Positions 24,415-32,917 of a stretch of DNA of 33,021 nucleotides are shown one piece after another (positions within the stretch are counted from its first letter, which is position 1; each line of letters begins with the position of its first letter). The stretch lies in assembly GCA_001303545.1 (NCBI GenBank), contig LJUA01000018.1:1-33021 (forward strand). The letters are read 5' to 3'. The notes under the pieces were generated by a model. It saw only the letters and a program-made list of their open reading frames with translations, made no database searches and had not been told where the DNA came from. This stretch comes from Dehalococcoidia bacterium SM23_28_2 (GTDB lineage: Bacteria > Chloroflexota > Dehalococcoidia > SM23-28-2). A program made the position numbers and the translations under genes.

Positions 24415-25431
24415 ATGGCCGGACAACCTGTGGAGCTGACTCTGAGGCTGGCCCGCTACCTTGTGGAGAGCAAGATCCGGCGGCGGCGCCGCTTTCCTCT
24501 GACGATGATCCTCGAGCCGCTGGAGAAGTGCAACCTGACCTGCGAGGGCTGCGGCCGCATCCGGGAGTACGCGCCGGTCATCGACCGGATGATGACGGTG
24601 GGGGAGTGCCTGACCGCTGTGGAGGAATGCGGCGCGCCGGTCGTCTCCATCGCTGGCGGCGAGCCCTTGATGCACCCCGACATCGACCGGATCGTGGAGG
24701 GCATCGTCCGCCAGAGGCGCTTCGTTTACCTGTGCACCAATGGCCTGCTCATGAAGGGGGCGCTGACAAGCTTGAGCCCCTCGCCTTATCTCGCCTTCGT
24801 CGTCCATCTGGATGGCCTGCGCGAGACCCATGACAAGTCAGTCGGCCGCCGGGGCGTCTACGACGTGGCGGTCGCTGCCATTCGGATGGCGCGACGGGCA
24901 GGCTTCCGAGTCTGCACCAACACCACCCTCTACAACGGCGTCCAGCCGGGGGAGTTCCAGGCACTGTTCGCCATGCTCACCAGGATGGGCGTCGAGGGGA
25001 TCATGGTCTCGCCGGCGTTCTGGTTTGAGGATGTCGGCGCGAAGGATATCTTCCTGGCCCGTCAGCAGGCCATCGAGTTCTTTCAAGCCATCCTTGAGGG
25101 ATGCCGAAACGGCACCCGCTTCTACAACAATCCGCTCTATCTGGATTTCCTCCAGGGCAAGCGCCGCTACCAGTGCACGCCGTGGTCGGTACCCACTCGG
25201 ACGCCCCTCGGCTGGCGGCAGCCCTGCTATTTGATCGCCGACCAGCACGCGGGTACCTTCGCTGAGCTCATGAGGGGCACCCCCTGGCGCAACTACGGCT
25301 TCGGTCGAGATCCTCGCTGCGCCAGTTGCATGATGCACTGCGGGTACGAGGGCTCGGCCATTCTGGAGGCTTTGGAGAAGCCGGCGGCGGCCTGGGAGAT
25401 GGCGAAGCGAGCGCTTTTCTCCTCCAAGTAG
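24415..25431 (+). CDS. hpnH: Adenosyl-hopene transferase HpnH (radical SAM)
   Basis: 338 residues. The radical SAM cluster motif CNLTCEGCG (Cys39, Cys43, Cys46) follows MILEPLEK, typical of HpnH. Further family marks are SIAGGEPLMHPDI, LCTNGLLM and HLDGLRETHD, with an extra Cys-rich C-terminus (CASCMMHCGYEG). HpnH adds a 5'-deoxyadenosyl group to diploptene, the first step of C35 hopanoid side-chain building. ATG 24415 has GAGGGGAG 5 nt upstream. It is separated by 36 bp from the prenyl synthase and by 10 bp from hpnG. Confidence 0.92.
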   Translation: MAGQPVELTLRLARYLVESKIRRRRRFPLTMILEPLEKCNLTCEGCGRIREYAPVIDRMMTVGECLTAVEECGAPVVSIAGGEPLMHPDIDRIVEGIVRQRRFVYLCTNGLLMKGALTSLSPSPYLAFVVHLDGLRETHDKSVGRRGVYDVAVAAIRMARRAGFRVCTNTTLYNGVQPGEFQALFAMLTRMGVEGIMVSPAFWFEDVGAKDIFLARQQAIEFFQAILEGCRNGTRFYNNPLYLDFLQGKRRYQCTPWSVPTRTPLGWRQPCYLIADQHAGTFAELMRGTPWRNYGFGRDPRCASCMMHCGYEGSAILEALEKPAAAWEMAKRALFSSK

Positions 25432-25441
25432 GAGGGAAACG

Positions 25442-26230
25442 ATGATCGCCATCGTTGCCGCTCTGGATGCAGAGCTATCGGCCCTGGGGAGAAGGGCAAG
25501 GGTCAGGCGCGTCCCTTCGCCTTCCTGGCCGCTCATCGGCGAGGGAGCGCTCGCCGGCAGGCCGGTCTTGCTGGCGCGGACGGGGATGGGCGCCGCCTGC
25601 GCTCGGAACGCCACCGCCGTTCTGATGGAGCGCCACAAGCCGGAGGCTGTCCTGTCGATCGGTTTCGCTGGCTCCGTAACGGCCGAGCTTCGGGCGGGCC
25701 ATCTGGTCATCGCTCGTCAGGTATACGTTCTGGAGGAGCCAATTCATGAGGAGCCGCTGGCGATGTCCAACGGGCTGGTCTGCGACCCTGCGCTGGTGGA
25801 ACTGGCGGTAGCAGCGGCTCAGAGAAGGAAGCTGGCCTTCAGTCAGGGGGTCGCTCTCACCGTTCCCCAGGTGGTCGGCCAGCCGGAGGTCAAGTGGCGA
25901 ATCGGAGACAGCTTGCCGGTGGAAATGGTGGAGATGGAGAGCTATTGGGTAGGGCGCGTTGCCGCCGATCAGGACGTTCCATTTCTCGCCGTGCGAGCGG
26001 TGCTGGACGAGGTCGGTGACCGCCTGCCGGACTTGCCCAACCTGATCGACGAGACCGGAGGCGTCGCCAGGCGGCGGGCGTTGCGCCAGCTCCTCCGGCG
26101 ACCGCAGGAGGCGCCGGGCTTCATCCGCATGGCGGCCAGGGCCCGCCGGGCGAGCGGCAGGCTGGCCGTTTTCGCTGAAGGTCTCCTGGACGCGCTCGCC
26201 GCTTCGGATTACGTTGGGAGGCCACAATGA
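25442..26230 (+). CDS. hpnG: Hopanoid-associated phosphorylase HpnG
   Basis: 262 residues of the nucleoside phosphorylase/MTA-SAH nucleosidase fold. It starts MIAIVAALDAELSALG, has RTGMGAACARNATA and LSIGFAGSVTAELRAGHLVI, and keeps the purine-base-side VEMVEMESYWVGRVA. In hopanoid producers HpnG removes adenine from adenosylhopane to give ribosylhopane. ATG 25442 has AGGAGGG 5 nt upstream. The last codons overlap the start of the cyclase by ATGA (26227-26230). Confidence 0.85.
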   Translation: MIAIVAALDAELSALGRRARVRRVPSPSWPLIGEGALAGRPVLLARTGMGAACARNATAVLMERHKPEAVLSIGFAGSVTAELRAGHLVIARQVYVLEEPIHEEPLAMSNGLVCDPALVELAVAAAQRRKLAFSQGVALTVPQVVGQPEVKWRIGDSLPVEMVEMESYWVGRVAADQDVPFLAVRAVLDEVGDRLPDLPNLIDETGGVARRRALRQLLRRPQEAPGFIRMAARARRASGRLAVFAEGLLDALAASDYVGRPQ

Positions 26231-28170
26231 GGGAGACTCAACGGGAGACCGCCTCTGGCAGGAGCGTTGCCGGTGTCTCTGAGGCCGTGGAGGTGGCCAT
26301 CCAGCGTGCCCAGGACTATCTGCTGAGCATCCAGTACCCCGAGGGCTATTGGTGGGGCGAGCTGGAGACCAATGTCTGCATGGCCGCCGAGTATCTGCTG
26401 CTGACTCACTTCCTGGGTGCGGCCGACCGTCGGCGCTGGGACAAGATCGTCGAGTACCTGCGGCGCCAGCAGCTCCCCGACGGCACCTGGAGCATCTACC
26501 ACGGCGGCCCCAGCGACCTCAACGCCACGGTAGAGGCCTACTTCGCCCTCAAGCTGGCTGGCGTCTCCCCAGACGAGCCGTCCATGGCCAAGGCACGCCA
26601 GTTCGTCCTCTCGCGGGGTGGTGTGCCTAAGGTTCGCATATTCACCAAGATCTGGCTGGCTCTCTTCGGCCAGTGGGACTGGCGGGGGGTGCCCGTCCTG
26701 CCGCCGGAGCTCATGCTCTTGCCCTCCTGGTTCCCGATCAATATCTATGAGTTCGCTTCCTGGGCGCGGGCGACTGTCGTCCCCATGCTCATCATCCTCA
26801 CCCGTCGGCCCGTTTGCCCGATCCCTGGCGAGGCCCACATCGACGAGCTGTATCCGGCCCCGCGCGAGCAGGTGGACTATTCGCTTCCCAAGAGCGACAG
26901 GCTGCTGAGCTGGAAGACCCTCTTCCTCACTACGGACAAGCTCCTCCGTCTTTACGAGCGCTGGGGCTGGAAGCCTTTCCGCCGACGGGCCGCCCGCGCT
27001 GCCGAGGAGTGGATCGTCGAGCACCAGGAGGCAGACGGGAGCTGGGGCGGCATCCAGCCGCCGTGGGTCTACTCCCTCATCGCCCTCAAGGTTCTGGGCT
27101 ACCCACTGGACCACCCGGTGATGGCCAAAGGCCTTGAGGGGTTCGAAGGGTTTGCCATCGAGGACGAGGAGACCTTCAATCCTCAGGCCTGCCTGTCCCC
27201 CGTGTGGGACACCTGCCTGGCGATGAACGCCCTGCTCGACTCGGGCCTGCCGGCGGATCATCCGGCGCTGGTGAAGGCCGGCCGCTGGATGCTGAAGGAG
27301 CAGATCCTCAGCGGCGGCGACTGGCAGGTGAAGAACCGCAAAGGCCCGCCCGGCGGCTGGGCCTTCGAGTTCGCCAACGACCTCTACCCGGATACGGACG
27401 ACGCCGCCGAGGTGATGATCGCCCTTCTGCGCACTCGCCTGCCCGAAGAGGACGAGAAGGCTCAGGCCCTGGAGCGAGGCCTTCGGTGGCTGCTGAGCAT
27501 GCAGAGCAAGAACGGCGGCTGGGGCTCGTTCGACGTCAACAACACCAGGCGGATCATGACGCAGATACCCTTCTGCGACTTCGGGGCGGTCATCGACCCG
27601 CCGAGCGAGGATGTCACCGCCCACATCGTGGAGCTTCTGGGCCAGATGGGCTACGACAAGACCTTCCGGCCTGTCCGGCGCGCTCTCGCCTATCTGCGAC
27701 GCGAGCAGGAGCCCGACGGCTGCTGGTTCGGCCGCTGGGGGGTGAACTACGTCTACGGCACGGGGGCGGTGCTTCCGGCCCTGGAGGCCGTCGGCGAGGA
27801 CATGGGACAGGAATCCGTTCGCCGGGCTGTGCGCTGGCTGATCGAGCACCAGAACGAGGACGGCGGCTGGGGCGAGACCTGCGCTTCCTATGCCGATCCG
27901 GGCCTGCGGGGCAAGGGCGCGAGCACGGCCTCCCAGACGGCGTGGGCCCTCCTGGGGCTGCTGGCCGGCGGTCAGGGAGCCAGCGAGGCCGCCTTGCGGG
28001 GCATCGGCTACCTGCTGGAGACCCAGGCGGAGGACGGCTCCTGGGACGAGCCCGAGTTCACGGGCACGGGCTTCCCGCGCGATTTCTTCATCAACTACCA
28101 CCTGTACCGCGACTACTTCCCCCTGATGGCCCTGGGGCGCTATTGCGAGCTTGCGGCCACCACCCGTTGA
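26227..28170 (+). CDS. shc: Squalene-hopene cyclase
   Basis: 647 residues with the two alpha-barrel folds of squalene-hopene cyclases. The catalytic acid motif is DTDD (Asp389 to Asp392) in LYPDTDDAAEV, at a position close to the DVDD of the Alicyclobacillus enzyme (374-377). QW-type repeats such as QLPDGTWSIYHGG, QEADGSWGGI, QSKNGGWGSFD, QEPDGCWFGRWG and QNEDGGWGET run along the chain. It cyclises squalene to hopene and diplopterol at the membrane. It is the last gene of the hopanoid run; no strong terminator is visible in the 92-bp gap to the next gene. Confidence 0.95.
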   Translation: MRETQRETASGRSVAGVSEAVEVAIQRAQDYLLSIQYPEGYWWGELETNVCMAAEYLLLTHFLGAADRRRWDKIVEYLRRQQLPDGTWSIYHGGPSDLNATVEAYFALKLAGVSPDEPSMAKARQFVLSRGGVPKVRIFTKIWLALFGQWDWRGVPVLPPELMLLPSWFPINIYEFASWARATVVPMLIILTRRPVCPIPGEAHIDELYPAPREQVDYSLPKSDRLLSWKTLFLTTDKLLRLYERWGWKPFRRRAARAAEEWIVEHQEADGSWGGIQPPWVYSLIALKVLGYPLDHPVMAKGLEGFEGFAIEDEETFNPQACLSPVWDTCLAMNALLDSGLPADHPALVKAGRWMLKEQILSGGDWQVKNRKGPPGGWAFEFANDLYPDTDDAAEVMIALLRTRLPEEDEKAQALERGLRWLLSMQSKNGGWGSFDVNNTRRIMTQIPFCDFGAVIDPPSEDVTAHIVELLGQMGYDKTFRPVRRALAYLRREQEPDGCWFGRWGVNYVYGTGAVLPALEAVGEDMGQESVRRAVRWLIEHQNEDGGWGETCASYADPGLRGKGASTASQTAWALLGLLAGGQGASEAALRGIGYLLETQAEDGSWDEPEFTGTGFPRDFFINYHLYRDYFPLMALGRYCELAATTR

Positions 28171-28262
28171 CAGATAGGCCACCGCCGGATATGATGGCGC
28201 TGTCCTATGCTCTTTCGTAGGCTCTCTTCGCGATAGGCCGGCCTGGAGGAAGGTACGTTGTC

Positions 28263-29744
28263 ATGAGAAGGTCGGCCCTCGCTCTGCTTCTCCTGACCGC
28301 TGTTGCTGGTGCCCTCATCCTATGGGCGAGGCCCGCCGCTCAGGCCAACCCCGATACCACATTCACCGTCAACAGCACCGCCGACCCCGGCGACGGCACC
28401 TGCGACGCCACCGAATGCACGCTACGCGAGGCCATCGCCGCCGCCAATGCCAGCGCCGGCACCGACACGATTGAGTTCAACATCGCCGGCGCAGGCCCCC
28501 ATACGATCAGCCCCGGCAGCGCCCTGCCCACGATCACCGACCCGGTGATCATCGATGGGACGACCGAACCGGACTTCGCCGGCACGCCCGTCATCGAGCT
28601 GGACGGGAGCGGCGCGGGCGATGACGTGGACGGGCTGAAGATCACCGCCGGGAGCAGCACAGTACGGGCGCTGGTGATCAACGGCTTCGACGGTCAGGGG
28701 ATCGAGCTGTCTGGCAGCGGCGGCAACACCCTCCAGGGCAACTACATCGGCACGAACGTCGCGGGCACCGCTGATATGGCCAACGGCACAGGCGTTCGCA
28801 TTAGCTTCATCATGAACAACACCATCGGGGGAAGTGCAGTCGGCGAGGGAAACGTCATCTCGGGCAACGTGAGCGACGCCATGTGGATGAGCGGGGCTAG
28901 CAGCAACGTGGTGATAGGCAACTACATCGGCACCGATGCCACCGGTTCGTACGCTATCGGCAACGGGAACGGGGTGGACATCAATGAGACGGCTCAGAAT
29001 AACACAGTCGGCGGCGCTGGCGAAGGCGAGCGCAACGTGATCTCCGGCAATACCTTCAGCGGCGTGGCCATCGGTGATGGCACCAGCGGCAACGTTGTGA
29101 AAGGCAACTACATTGGAACCGATGCCACTGGCCACAATGGGATAGGAAACGGAATGGGCGTGTGTATCTGGGCTAACGCCGCGAACAGCACCATCGGCGG
29201 CACAGGAGCCGGAGAAGGCAACGTTATCGCCTACAACACCCTGGACGGCGTGCAGGTGCAACTATTCGCCATCGGCAACACCATCCGCGGCAACTCCATT
29301 CACTCCAACGGCGACAAGGGCATTGAGTTAGTAGACGGCGGCAACACGGAACTGGCGGCGCCGGTCATCGACGGCCTGGGCGGCTCCGTCCACGGCCACA
29401 CCAGCCCCAAGTGCTACCCCTGCACGGTGGAGGTCTTCTCCGACAATGAAGACGAGGGGCGCATCTACCACGGCTACACCACCACCAACAACGACGCCAC
29501 GGGCACCTGGACGTATCCCGGCACCGCCGGAGGCCGCAACGTCACGGCCACGATCACCGACAGCGCGGGCAACACGTCCGAGTTCTCGGATCCATTCCCC
29601 TTCCCTGTCGGCGGCATAGCGGAGCTGCCGGGCGCCTCGGATTCGGCGACCCGCAACTACATCGGCCTGGGCGCACTCGCCGCTGCGGCGCTGCTCGCTC
29701 TCGCCGCCGGCGGGTGGTACGCTGGGAGACGCTGGCTCAGGTAG
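28263..29744 (+). CDS. CSLREA-type parallel beta-helix surface protein
   Basis: 493 residues. A signal peptide (MRRSALALLLLTAVAGALIL) is followed by a CSLREA-like domain (NSTADPGDGTCDATECTLREA, Cys pair). Next come repeated short strands with NYIGTDATG and GEGNVISGN at regular spacing, as in right-handed parallel beta-helices. An Ig-like region with two Cys (PKCYPCTVEVF) precedes a C-terminal membrane helix (about residues 468-489) and a short RRWLR tail. The architecture suggests a cell-surface protein anchored by its C-terminus. No catalytic residues of a lyase were recognised. ATG 28263 has GGAGGAAGG upstream. Confidence 0.75.
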   Translation: MRRSALALLLLTAVAGALILWARPAAQANPDTTFTVNSTADPGDGTCDATECTLREAIAAANASAGTDTIEFNIAGAGPHTISPGSALPTITDPVIIDGTTEPDFAGTPVIELDGSGAGDDVDGLKITAGSSTVRALVINGFDGQGIELSGSGGNTLQGNYIGTNVAGTADMANGTGVRISFIMNNTIGGSAVGEGNVISGNVSDAMWMSGASSNVVIGNYIGTDATGSYAIGNGNGVDINETAQNNTVGGAGEGERNVISGNTFSGVAIGDGTSGNVVKGNYIGTDATGHNGIGNGMGVCIWANAANSTIGGTGAGEGNVIAYNTLDGVQVQLFAIGNTIRGNSIHSNGDKGIELVDGGNTELAAPVIDGLGGSVHGHTSPKCYPCTVEVFSDNEDEGRIYHGYTTTNNDATGTWTYPGTAGGRNVTATITDSAGNTSEFSDPFPFPVGGIAELPGASDSATRNYIGLGALAAAALLALAAGGWYAGRRWLR

Positions 29745-29773
29745 ACGCTACGTGAAGCCGGCGAGGCTTGGAC

Positions 29774-30602
29774 ATGGGTCGCGAAGGCAAGGCCAGGCGG
29801 CGCTCCAAGAAGCCGGCGCCTCTCTCGGCGCGAGAGCGTGTGGCCGCTCGGCCGAAGGGCGGGGGCCGCCTGCGGCACTGGATCGCCGTACTTGTGGCGG
29901 TTGCCATCCTGATCTCCGTAGTCGTAGTCACTCTCCTCAGCTTCTACCGCTCGGACCAGCCAGATCAGCCGTCGGCAGTCCCAACCGTGGCCGGCCCTGA
30001 GGACGGGCCGCGAGCGGTGATAGTGGACGGCCACCGAGCTGCTGGTACAGGCCGGATATGGCGTGGACTACTACCCGGGCGAGCAGGTGACGGTGGAGTT
30101 CTACCGCCATCTTCCCAGCGAGGGCCATGAGCTGGTCATCCTTAGAGTGCACTCGGCGCTCGGTAGAGTTGGCGACCAGCCGGCGGACTGGGTGACCCTC
30201 TTCACGGCCGACTCGTACGACACGGCATACTACCGCAAGGAGCGGGAGGAGCAGCGGCTGAGCAGGGTCTCGTACTACGAAGACGGCCCGCCATACTTCG
30301 GCATAATGCCGGACTTCGTCAAGTCGAGCATGAAGGGCGACTTCCAGGACGCGACAGTGATAATCATGGGCTGCGACGGGCTGAAGTCCGACACCATGGC
30401 CGAGGCGTTCGTGCAGAAAGGCGCGGCGGCCGTTGTGGCCTGGGACGGGCTGGTGTCATCGGAGCATACGGATGCTGCAACGGAACGCCTGCTGGAGCGC
30501 CTGCTGATCGACGGGCTGACGATAGAAGAGGCAGTGACACAGACTATGACCGAGCTTGGGCCCGACCCATCGTACGGTAGTGCCCTGCAGGTCTACCGCT
30601 GA
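29774..30602 (+). pseudogene. Membrane-anchored caspase-like (CHAT/C25-like) protein, frameshifted
   Basis: The first frame, from ATG 29774, has a charged N-terminus, a membrane helix (WIAVLVAVAILISVVVVTLL) and strand AVIVDGH. At about 30035 one extra base shifts the frame; the conserved sequence continues as ELLVQAGYGVDYYPGEQVTV to the stop at 30602. The rest shows a strand ending in VILRVHSALG (His at 30150), then TVIIMGCDGL (Cys at 30372), then AEAFVQKGAAAVVAWDGLV and TERLLERLLIDGLTIEEAV. This order resembles the His/Cys dyad and following helices of caspase-fold clan CD peptidases such as CHAT and C25. The join also looks short between VDGH and ELL, so a small deletion may accompany the shift. 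Activity is inferred only. Confidence 0.6.
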
Positions 30603-30658
30603 GGCCAACCGGGGCAGCTCACGTCGGCGGCCTGCTGACCAAGGCCTCACATAGACAC

Positions 30659-30690
30659 GAAGGCCGTCCTTGGGGGCGGCCTTCTCCTTT
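30659..30690 (+). terminator. Intrinsic terminator after the caspase-like gene
   Basis: GAAGGCCG (30659-30666), a 10-nt loop and CGGCCTTC (30677-30684), followed by TCCTTT. It closes the preceding transcript about 57 nt after its stop. Confidence 0.6.
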
Positions 30691-30691
30691 C

Positions 30692-30757
30692 CGCCGTAAC
30701 AAAGGCCCATCGAGCGCGTCAGAAAAATAAAAGGCAAGCAATAGCGATGTCGATAAC
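30692..30757 (+). repeat. 65-bp repeated intergenic element, copy A
   Basis: It starts CGCCGTAACAAAG and ends GATGTCGATAA. It is about 75-80% identical to copy B at 32850-32914 with small gaps. It lies just before and across ATG 30747 of the transglycosylase gene. A TAAA or AAAA tract 16-17 nt before GTCGATAA recalls a sigma-28/SigD promoter, but this is weakly supported. Confidence 0.7.
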
Positions 30758-32777
30758 GGCAGACCAGAATGCGGACGGGCGTCCTGGCGGGCACCCTCCC
30801 ACGGCGGTTCAGTGCGCGCTGGCGGTGGTGACCGCTGGCCTGGCCGTGGCTGCGGCGATGCTGGCCCTAATCGGGACGGCCCAGGCCGGCAATGTGGACA
30901 CGTCGCTGGAGGAGGAGCCATACCTGCAGGACTCCGCCTCCGTAATCTCCGATGTCCACGGGGTGCCCAGTTGGCCCGGCCAGGCGGCGAGGGAGGCGTG
31001 TGCGCCTGTCTCCTCGGGCAGCTACAGCGGCAGCCTTCGGCTGGAGGGCGAGGCTGCTACCGACGGCCTAGCGCTCACCGCCAGCATCGATGGGCGGGCC
31101 TGGGGCACGGCGATCATCTCCGACGGCCGCTACGCCATGGACATACCGGGGGATGCACCGGCGAGGTCGCCGTGCTTCCCTGGCAGCGGGACGATCGTGT
31201 TCAGCCTGGACGGCTATAGCTGCATGCCGGCGGAGGAGGATGAGATGGGGAGAGTGGCATGCAGCTACCAATCCTTTACGCCGGGCGATCACGATGTGGA
31301 TCTGGTCTGTCTGGCTGCAACCACCTCGGCCCCCGAGCCCTCGCCAGAACAGGTCACCACGGCCGCTGCTGTGCGTATTGACGAGGCGAACGGCCTTCTG
31401 GAAGCGATCGCAAGGTATGGGCAGCTCTGGCAGGCTCACTCCGAGTCCACCGCCGCTGGGGCGCCTGCTCCACCGACTGACGAGGCGAGCGGCTTTGTGG
31501 ACGCGATCGCAAGGTATGGGCAGCTCTGGCAGGCCCAGCCCGAGTCCACCGCCGTCAGCACCCCTCTTCCGCGTATTGACGGGGCGAACGGGCTTCTGGA
31601 CGCGATCGTGATGTATCGACAGTTCTGGCAGGCTCAGTCCGAGTCCTCCGCTGCCATGGCCGCCTTCGTCAGCGGTCTGATCTCCTACCAGGCTGGCGAC
31701 GCGCAGGGGGCGAGGACAGCCTGGGAGGGGATGCTCGGCGCTTTCCCCAGCCCGGAGGAGCGCGCTCAGGCCCATCTCTGGCTGGCGAAGGCAGAGCTGG
31801 CTTTGACGGGCGACAGCGAGGCAGCCTCCGCTCACCTGCGGCAGGCGCAGGAGGCCGCCCCCAGGAGCTTCTATGCCCTGCGGGCCGAGGCCTGGCTCGT
31901 GGGTCAGGGTGCCGCTCCTTTCGCTGAGCGCGAGGGCGCAATACGGCCCCCCGCTGATCCTGACTGGGATGCAGTCGAAGAATGGATCACTTCCCTTGCA
32001 GGGCCGGAGGCGATGGTGGCTGGGCTCTCGCCCTTCGACCTGGAGGCCTGGCAGCGGGGCCAGCAGTTTCATTGGTTGGGCATGGAGCGTGAGGCCACCA
32101 GCGAGTTTCTCTCGCTCATCGACCAGAGCAGCGCGCACCCCTGGAGCCTCTACCGCCTGGCCCGGACCTTTGACAATCTGGACATGACCCATCTGGCCGC
32201 CCGTGCTGCCAGTCGTCTGCTGGCGAAGGCCAACGTTCCGCTCGAGCAGGTTCCTCGCGCCCTCGTGGAGCTGGTCTATCCCTTCGCTTACCCATCTCTC
32301 ATCGAGACGGTCGCCGCCGAAAACGAACTGTCGCCCCTTCTGCTCCTGGCCCTGATCCGCCAGGAGAGCTTCTTCGATCCTCTGGCTGGTTCCTACGCTG
32401 GCGCTCTTGGCCTCACCCAGGTGATGCCGTCCACAGGCCAAGGGATCGCGGCGGATCTGAACGTCGAGGGCTTCTCGGCTTCAGACCTGCTGCAGCCCGA
32501 GGTGAACATCCGATTCGGTGCCCACTACCTGCGCAGCCAGCTTGATACCTTCAACGGCAACATCTACTTCGCTCTGGCTGCCTACAATGCTGGCCCGGAC
32601 AGCGTCAGACGCTGGAGACAGGGCCTCCCGACCTCAGACATGGGCCTCTTCGTGGAGCTCATAGACTTCGCCGAGACCCGCAGCTACGTGAAACTGGTTC
32701 TGGAGAACTACGCCGTCTATCGCTTCCTCTACGGCGGCGCTGACCATCCCACCCTGGTGAGGATCCCCCGCTCGTAG
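30747..32777 (+). CDS. Soluble lytic murein transglycosylase-like protein (SLT domain)
   Basis: 676 residues. The C-terminal SLT/GH23-type domain has LALIRQESFFDP with catalytic Glu540, GALGLTQVMPSTG, NIRFGAHYLRSQL and YFALAAYNAGPDSVRRW, so it probably cleaves peptidoglycan glycan strands, forming 1,6-anhydro ends. A hydrophobic helix (residues about 26-48, ending AQAG) is a signal or anchor. Residues of about 210-300 contain three 32-34-residue repeats (NGLLEAIARYGQLWQA type), and a helical TPR-like middle follows. ATG 30747 has a poor ribosome site and lies inside repeated element A, so a start further downstream is possible. The next gene downstream is a YvcK homologue, also linked to cell-wall growth in other bacteria. 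Confidence 0.88.
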   Translation: MSITADQNADGRPGGHPPTAVQCALAVVTAGLAVAAAMLALIGTAQAGNVDTSLEEEPYLQDSASVISDVHGVPSWPGQAAREACAPVSSGSYSGSLRLEGEAATDGLALTASIDGRAWGTAIISDGRYAMDIPGDAPARSPCFPGSGTIVFSLDGYSCMPAEEDEMGRVACSYQSFTPGDHDVDLVCLAATTSAPEPSPEQVTTAAAVRIDEANGLLEAIARYGQLWQAHSESTAAGAPAPPTDEASGFVDAIARYGQLWQAQPESTAVSTPLPRIDGANGLLDAIVMYRQFWQAQSESSAAMAAFVSGLISYQAGDAQGARTAWEGMLGAFPSPEERAQAHLWLAKAELALTGDSEAASAHLRQAQEAAPRSFYALRAEAWLVGQGAAPFAEREGAIRPPADPDWDAVEEWITSLAGPEAMVAGLSPFDLEAWQRGQQFHWLGMEREATSEFLSLIDQSSAHPWSLYRLARTFDNLDMTHLAARAASRLLAKANVPLEQVPRALVELVYPFAYPSLIETVAAENELSPLLLLALIRQESFFDPLAGSYAGALGLTQVMPSTGQGIAADLNVEGFSASDLLQPEVNIRFGAHYLRSQLDTFNGNIYFALAAYNAGPDSVRRWRQGLPTSDMGLFVELIDFAETRSYVKLVLENYAVYRFLYGGADHPTLVRIPRS

Positions 32778-32849
32778 ACGGGCCTGCCCCTGCCCGCGGG
32801 TTCATACCCTCGTCTGGCGCCTCGTCAAAAGCTGCGAAGCCATCGTAAA

Positions 32850-32914
32850 CGCCGTAACAAAGCCCTACCGGCCGCGTCGAAATAGTAAAGGCCAGCGATA
32901 GAGATGTCGATAGG
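32850..32914 (+). repeat. 65-bp repeated intergenic element, copy B
   Basis: Similar to copy A: CGCCGTAACAAAG, a CCGCGTC block, TAAAGGCCAGCGATAG and GATGTCGATAG. In it ATGTCGATAGGAATATGA would encode only a five-residue peptide ending in a 4-nt overlap with ATG 32918 of the next gene. Confidence 0.7.
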
Positions 32915-32917
32915 AAT

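Noticed and set aside
26209..28182. Minus-strand ORF of 657 codons
   Set aside because: It exactly shadows the squalene-hopene cyclase, whose DTDD and QW motifs are clear.
31068..32441. Minus-strand ORF of 457 codons
   Set aside because: Antisense to the transglycosylase; no recognisable domain.
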